From contig WSYJ01000009.1 in the NCBI GenBank assembly GCA_020186115.1, forward strand, positions 248,001 through 312,000: a DNA stretch of 64,000 bases. Reading direction: 5' to 3'. Under the pieces are notes generated by a model that did no database searches, was not told where the DNA came from, and saw only the letters and a list, made by a program, of their open reading frames with translations. The first letter of the stretch is position 1, and every line of letters begins with the position of its first letter. The translations under genes were made by a program, and so were the position numbers. Positions 60,331-64,000 of this stretch are shown here, piece after piece. This DNA is from Histomonas meleagridis. Lineage: Eukaryota; Parabasalia; Tritrichomonadida; Dientamoebidae.

Positions 60331-61139
60331 ATGGCCTTATCTCTTTTGGATGCATTTAAATGGAGACATTCAGTTCGCTCATGTACAAATGATTTCTCCA
60401 CTGAACAAGACAATGTTGTTCGTTCAATAGTTAAAGAAGCAAATGAACGGGAAACACCTTTTCATACAAATGGAATGATTGCTATTACAAATCGCAAAAT
60501 AAATTATTATGGATATGTTATAAATAATATTGGTTGCATATTAGCTTTAGTTCCAAAGAATCTTTCTCCTGAACTCCAATATAAATCTATGGTTGCCATG
60601 CATGTTTTAAGGCACAAATTGCAGTTATGGGATTGTCTCGTAATAAGATAGGAACAGTTTGGTTAGGAGGAACCTTTGATCGTCAACAAGCAGGAATTGA
60701 TTTCCTAAATATGGATATTGTATGTTGCATTCCATATGGAAATGAAAGCCCTAACTTAACACCAATAACTCGAAATCTTATGAGAGCAGTTCGATCAGAT
60801 ACACGAAAACCAATAGAACAATTATTTTATAATGTTCAAGAAAGTAAAAGTTATACTGAAGAAACGGCAGGAGATTTACTTCCAATGTTTATGTCAATAA
60901 GATCTGGACCAACTGCAATTAATCAGCAAGGATGGAGTTATGCTGTTGATGGAAAAGAGATGCATGCTTATTATGATAATAGTATGAATTACATTGAACC
61001 TGATACTGGAATTGCACTTGGAAATATTGCGCTGTTGCAAAAGGAAAATAATATCGAACCTAATTTCTTTGTTAAAGAAACTCCACCACCTTCTTATTTA
61101 GGAGGTGCTTATGTTTGTACATGCATCATTAAGAAATGA
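60331..61139 (+). pseudogene. Nitroreductase-like flavoprotein, single-base frameshift
   Basis: Two overlapping frames form one protein of about 270 residues of the putative TM-nitroreductase family (FMN-dependent). The first frame (from ATG 60331) has FKWRHSVRSCTNDF, typical of the nitroreductase N-terminus, and runs to KSMVAMHVL. The second resumes with KAQIAVMGLSRNKIGTVWLG and continues GIDFLNMDIVCCIPYG and later SGPTAINQQGW, the family's conserved Pro-Thr-Ala-Ile-Asn-Gln-Gln block. They separate at TTTTAA near 60606-60611, where one extra base would restore the frame. It is either a recently inactivated gene or an assembly error. Nitroreductases matter for nitroimidazole activation in trichomonads. 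Confidence 0.75.
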
Positions 61140-61737
61140 AGTAAACATAAGAAAATCAAACTAATAAAAATCATTAAAAAAATTTATTATATTTATATCA
61201 TCATCAGTTTATTATCTCTTTTATATGTGTGAAAATTATAAATAAAAATTATAGATGATTATAATGAATTATTCTATATTTATTTAAACAAATATACATA
61301 TTGATCATGCAACGACAATCAGACTGTTCATTTTCATTCATCCTGTAAATAATTTCCTTTTGGGAATATAATAATTTTAAAATCACATAATATTGTAAGT
61401 AGCATTTTGGTTCATTTAACTTTTCCAAAAAATAATTTATATTCTTGTTTCCTTAACCAGAATTTTCTGAATATTGTAGATAATTACTTCAAATTACATA
61501 TTATTTAACAATGTTTCTGCAGAACATATTGCTAGTATCCATTTTCACGAACATCTTAAATCATACCTAGGAATTATTCCAGATATTGTTATCATCATAT
61601 CCACCTTTTTCACCCCATTTTCATAATTTATATTTTCATAATTTGTTTTATACCAGCGTTTGTGATAAATAAAAAGTTTTTTGTTAACTGTTGTATTTTT
61701 TGAAATGATTTGAGAGATTTACTTTTTTAACAAAGGG
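61140..61737. other. AT-rich intergenic stretch
   Basis: About 600 bases between two + strand genes. No recognised feature; the last bases (TTAACAAAGGG before ATG) show no clear motif. Confidence 0.5.
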
Positions 61738-63732
61738 ATGGAGCTATTCGACAATGTTCCCCCACAGGTTAATCTACAAAAATTCCCAACAAACATTGAG
61801 CCAACTACCAGACTTCAACTTTGCAAATATGAAAATTCTTTTATATGCAAATCACATAAATTTATTGTTAGTTTAGAAGAATCAAATACATGGGAACGTT
61901 TTAAAAATCTTCCATTTCAATTGATGCCAGGTCAATCAATGACTAATGTAGGCACAGGAATTGCTTTTTTTGGAGGTCAAGCTGATAAAATACAAACAAA
62001 TGAATTATGGTTTTATCAATATGATAGTTGGGTCCCAATTGTTAACACTATTATGCCAAGAAAGAATCATGCTGCTGCATATATTCCAACTCTTTCATCT
62101 TTATTAATTTCAGGTGGCATAAATCAAAAACGAATTATATCGGATTTTTCACTTGTCAACATGGAGCTTAGAGAGACCAAAGCTGTTAAGCTTGAACGAG
62201 AAATTCATCTTGCATGGCATTCATTGTTATTTTTACATGATACTACAGTTTGTTTAGTTGGAGGTTATGATGAAAAGAACACATTAAATAAATCAATATA
62301 CATAATTGACATAGCCACTGGTAGCGTCAAACAAATAGACTCATTTTTACCTTTTTCACCAACTTATCCGTTTTCAATTTCTTATATTGATCGAATGCTT
62401 ATTGTTACCAACCCACCACCAAAGAGTGATTCATGGTGTTATGATTTCACGTATAACATTTGGATGAGACTTGATCTTAGTGATGTGCTTCCTAATGCAC
62501 TTTTTGTAGTTCCATCAGAAAATTGTCTAACTCTGTTCGATTCTGGCATGAAAAATTATGTTAAAGCCACTTATAATGACATTAATATTTTAAAAGATCG
62601 GATTGTTACACATAATTTAAACTCATCTTTATATAAATTTGAAGAAGAACATTTTGATGAAAATCATAAATCAGTATTAAATGCACAAAAAACCGCATTA
62701 GTATTGCTTCAATCCGTCGTACGAAATCATACACAAGTAAATGAATCAGCTCTTTTCCAGCTTGAAATTGAACATGATGAAAATGAGATACGACAACTTC
62801 AACAAAGCTTTAAGAAAACAATTAAACATGAAGAATCGAAATCAAAAGCACCAAAACTTCAAAAGACTGCATTTGAATTAATGGAAATGATACAGAATCT
62901 AAAAGAAAAGCAAAAAGAAGAATCCAATGAACATAATAACAACAACTTAGCATTACTTCAAACATTACGTTCATATACATTCGAAGGCTTTAATAAGACA
63001 AAAGAAATAAATGAAGAAACACTTAATTATTTCATTCATATGTCGGAAGAAATGTCCAAACAAATCACAGAACAGAACCAACGGATTAACCAATTACGTA
63101 AAATGATTGAAACGCAAAAGAACAAATATGGAAATTGTTTGTCATCACTTATTTACGCCAAGGAACAACTCGACTTATGGAACACGAATCTAAATGAATC
63201 CAAAAGTCAACTTTCAGCATCGATATCGCGTTATGTTGATTCACAAATCGAATATAACAACTCGTTATTAAATGAAATTCTTTATCCGAATGAAAATACA
63301 AATAAAAAGCGACTACTTAGACATGAAGCTTCTGTACTACAAAGACAACATATCAATCATAGACGTAGTAAACAAGCGAAGTTAAACCAATTAAACGATG
63401 AAATTAAAATGCTTATTAAACAAGGGACAAGTGGAGGACAAAAAGATGGCGAAATAATGTGCAGACAAGTAAAAACAAGAATTATAGAATTAGTTGAATG
63501 GGTAAATGAAAACGCTAGAGGCGTCGGGTCAAATAAGGAACTAAAATTAAATGAAGATAGTAACAAAGGAATTACTCCAACTTCAATTAGGAGAAAAGTG
63601 CCAGCGATGAGAACTCGAGTCGATTCAATGGGAAATTATCAGAATAACATTGAATCTGATATAAGTAGTTACTCAAAAAGTGTCATTCTGGCATTAGAGG
63701 AATTGAAAAGTTTATACAATTTAACGGTTTAA
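61738..63732 (+). CDS. Kelch beta-propeller plus coiled-coil protein
   Basis: 664 residues. Residues 50-280 contain kelch-like blades with GG and Trp/Tyr positions (GIAFFGGQADKIQTNELWFY, MPRKNHAAAYIPTLSSLLIS, GGINQKR, TVCLVGGYDEKNTLNKSIYI). From about 310 to 600 the protein is a long coiled coil (EIEHDENEIRQLQQSFKKTI, EEMSKQITEQNQRINQLRKM), ending in a short basic segment. This architecture is common among trichomonad cytoskeletal or cortical scaffolds. Start at the first ATG. Its TAA (63730-63732) overlaps the TAA of the convergent CBP20 gene by two bases. Confidence 0.7.
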   Translation: MELFDNVPPQVNLQKFPTNIEPTTRLQLCKYENSFICKSHKFIVSLEESNTWERFKNLPFQLMPGQSMTNVGTGIAFFGGQADKIQTNELWFYQYDSWVPIVNTIMPRKNHAAAYIPTLSSLLISGGINQKRIISDFSLVNMELRETKAVKLEREIHLAWHSLLFLHDTTVCLVGGYDEKNTLNKSIYIIDIATGSVKQIDSFLPFSPTYPFSISYIDRMLIVTNPPPKSDSWCYDFTYNIWMRLDLSDVLPNALFVVPSENCLTLFDSGMKNYVKATYNDINILKDRIVTHNLNSSLYKFEEEHFDENHKSVLNAQKTALVLLQSVVRNHTQVNESALFQLEIEHDENEIRQLQQSFKKTIKHEESKSKAPKLQKTAFELMEMIQNLKEKQKEESNEHNNNNLALLQTLRSYTFEGFNKTKEINEETLNYFIHMSEEMSKQITEQNQRINQLRKMIETQKNKYGNCLSSLIYAKEQLDLWNTNLNESKSQLSASISRYVDSQIEYNNSLLNEILYPNENTNKKRLLRHEASVLQRQHINHRRSKQAKLNQLNDEIKMLIKQGTSGGQKDGEIMCRQVKTRIIELVEWVNENARGVGSNKELKLNEDSNKGITPTSIRRKVPAMRTRVDSMGNYQNNIESDISSYSKSVILALEELKSLYNLTV

Positions 63733-64000
63733 TATGGTTGTGGGGGTGGGCCTGGGGGTGGCCTGCGCCTTCTATCGTTAAAGCCATCCCTCCTGAAGTT
63801 GCGGCGCGGCGGTTTGTCTCGGAGATATTGCCTTCCTTCTTCAAAGCCATAATCAATGTTAACAACTATTTTGTGACCACCAATAAAACTGTCATTCATC
63901 CATTTGGTTGCTGCAATAGCTGATTCTCTTTTGCAAAATTCTATAAAACAGAATCCAGCAAATTCATGTGTATCATGTTTAATGCCCATGATAATTCGTT
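63729..64000 (-). CDS. NCBP2: Nuclear cap-binding protein subunit 2 (CBP20), 3' part
   Basis: Minus-strand frame entering from the right edge and ending at TAA 63731-63729. It encodes the second half of the CBP20 RRM: RIIMGIK, then GFCFIEFCKRESAIAATKWM, GHKIVVNIDYGFEEGRQYLR, matching the family's GFCFVEY and GF(K/E)EGRQYGR motifs. The tail is RG/Pro-rich (NDRRRRPPPGPPPQPY). CBP20 with CBP80 binds the m7G cap of nuclear transcripts. The 5' part, including the start, lies outside the window. Its 3' end is overlapped by the kelch gene. Confidence 0.85.
   Translation of the reverse strand, partial: RIIMGIKHDTHEFAGFCFIEFCKRESAIAATKWMNDSFIGGHKIVVNIDYGFEEGRQYLRDKPPRRNFRRDGFNDRRRRPPPGPPPQPY

Overview
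The window looks like nuclear DNA of an anaerobic parabasalid (trichomonad), most like a Tritrichomonas/Trichomonas-type genome. The reasons are: very AT-rich and mostly intronless eukaryotic genes packed tens to hundreds of bases apart; an Ind1-like Fe-S ATPase with a short hydrogenosome-type presequence; Pmp-like beta-helix, ankyrin and BTB-like families typical of trichomonads; stop codons that often overlap TAAA; and short Myb-like (AACCGTTA) or CCTT-type motifs a few bases before many ATGs. The species call is inference.

Layout. 1-11 kb holds housekeeping genes: the 3' end of an unknown gene, a frameshifted acyltransferase-3, Ap4A phosphorylase, SGF29-like tudor protein, RRP15-like protein, Ind1/Mrp ATPase, an Hsp70-like remnant, a BTB-like protein, a TPR-SGNH protein and TAF6. 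At 11.2 kb is tRNA-Asn(GTT). From there to 30.4 kb is an accessory island: two tandem non-LTR retrotransposons with restriction-like endonuclease domains, each bounded by a 15-bp copy of the tRNA 3' half; a Tigger/pogo-like transposase remnant; a 4.6-kb foldback element with about 300-bp inverted termini and inverted tandem arrays; and a Tc1/IS630-like transposase remnant. 30.5-64 kb returns to genes: NXF1/Mex67-like exporter, ARM protein, small coiled-coil protein, eL21, coactosin, nucleoside hydrolase, roadblock-like protein, a broken Pro-rich gene, NOP2 methyltransferase, Pmp-like protein, dynamin, a tail-anchored synapsin, uS5, uS8, TPR protein, double-RING protein, Vps33, an ankyrin locus with an unusual 170-bp modular 3' part, CFAP97-like protein, frameshifted nitroreductase, kelch/coiled-coil protein and the 3' part of cap-binding protein CBP20.

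How genes relate. Gene expression and ribosome biogenesis are well represented (TAF6, SGF29, NXF1, CBP20, NOP2, RRP15, uS5, uS8, eL21), as is membrane traffic (dynamin, Vps33, synapsin). There is no operon logic; neighbours often share compact divergent promoters or overlapping 3' ends.

Most unusual items: (1) the pair of retroelements that repeatedly inserted into one tRNA-Asn gene while leaving it intact; (2) the ankyrin locus, where eight open 33-codon repeats are each followed or preceded by a spacer of exactly 71 nt that breaks the frame and carries an invariant TTTGG; (3) a synapsin with a C-terminal membrane anchor. Start codons given below are the first plausible ATG; several conserved genes carry single-base frameshifts beside short homopolymers, which may be assembly errors.
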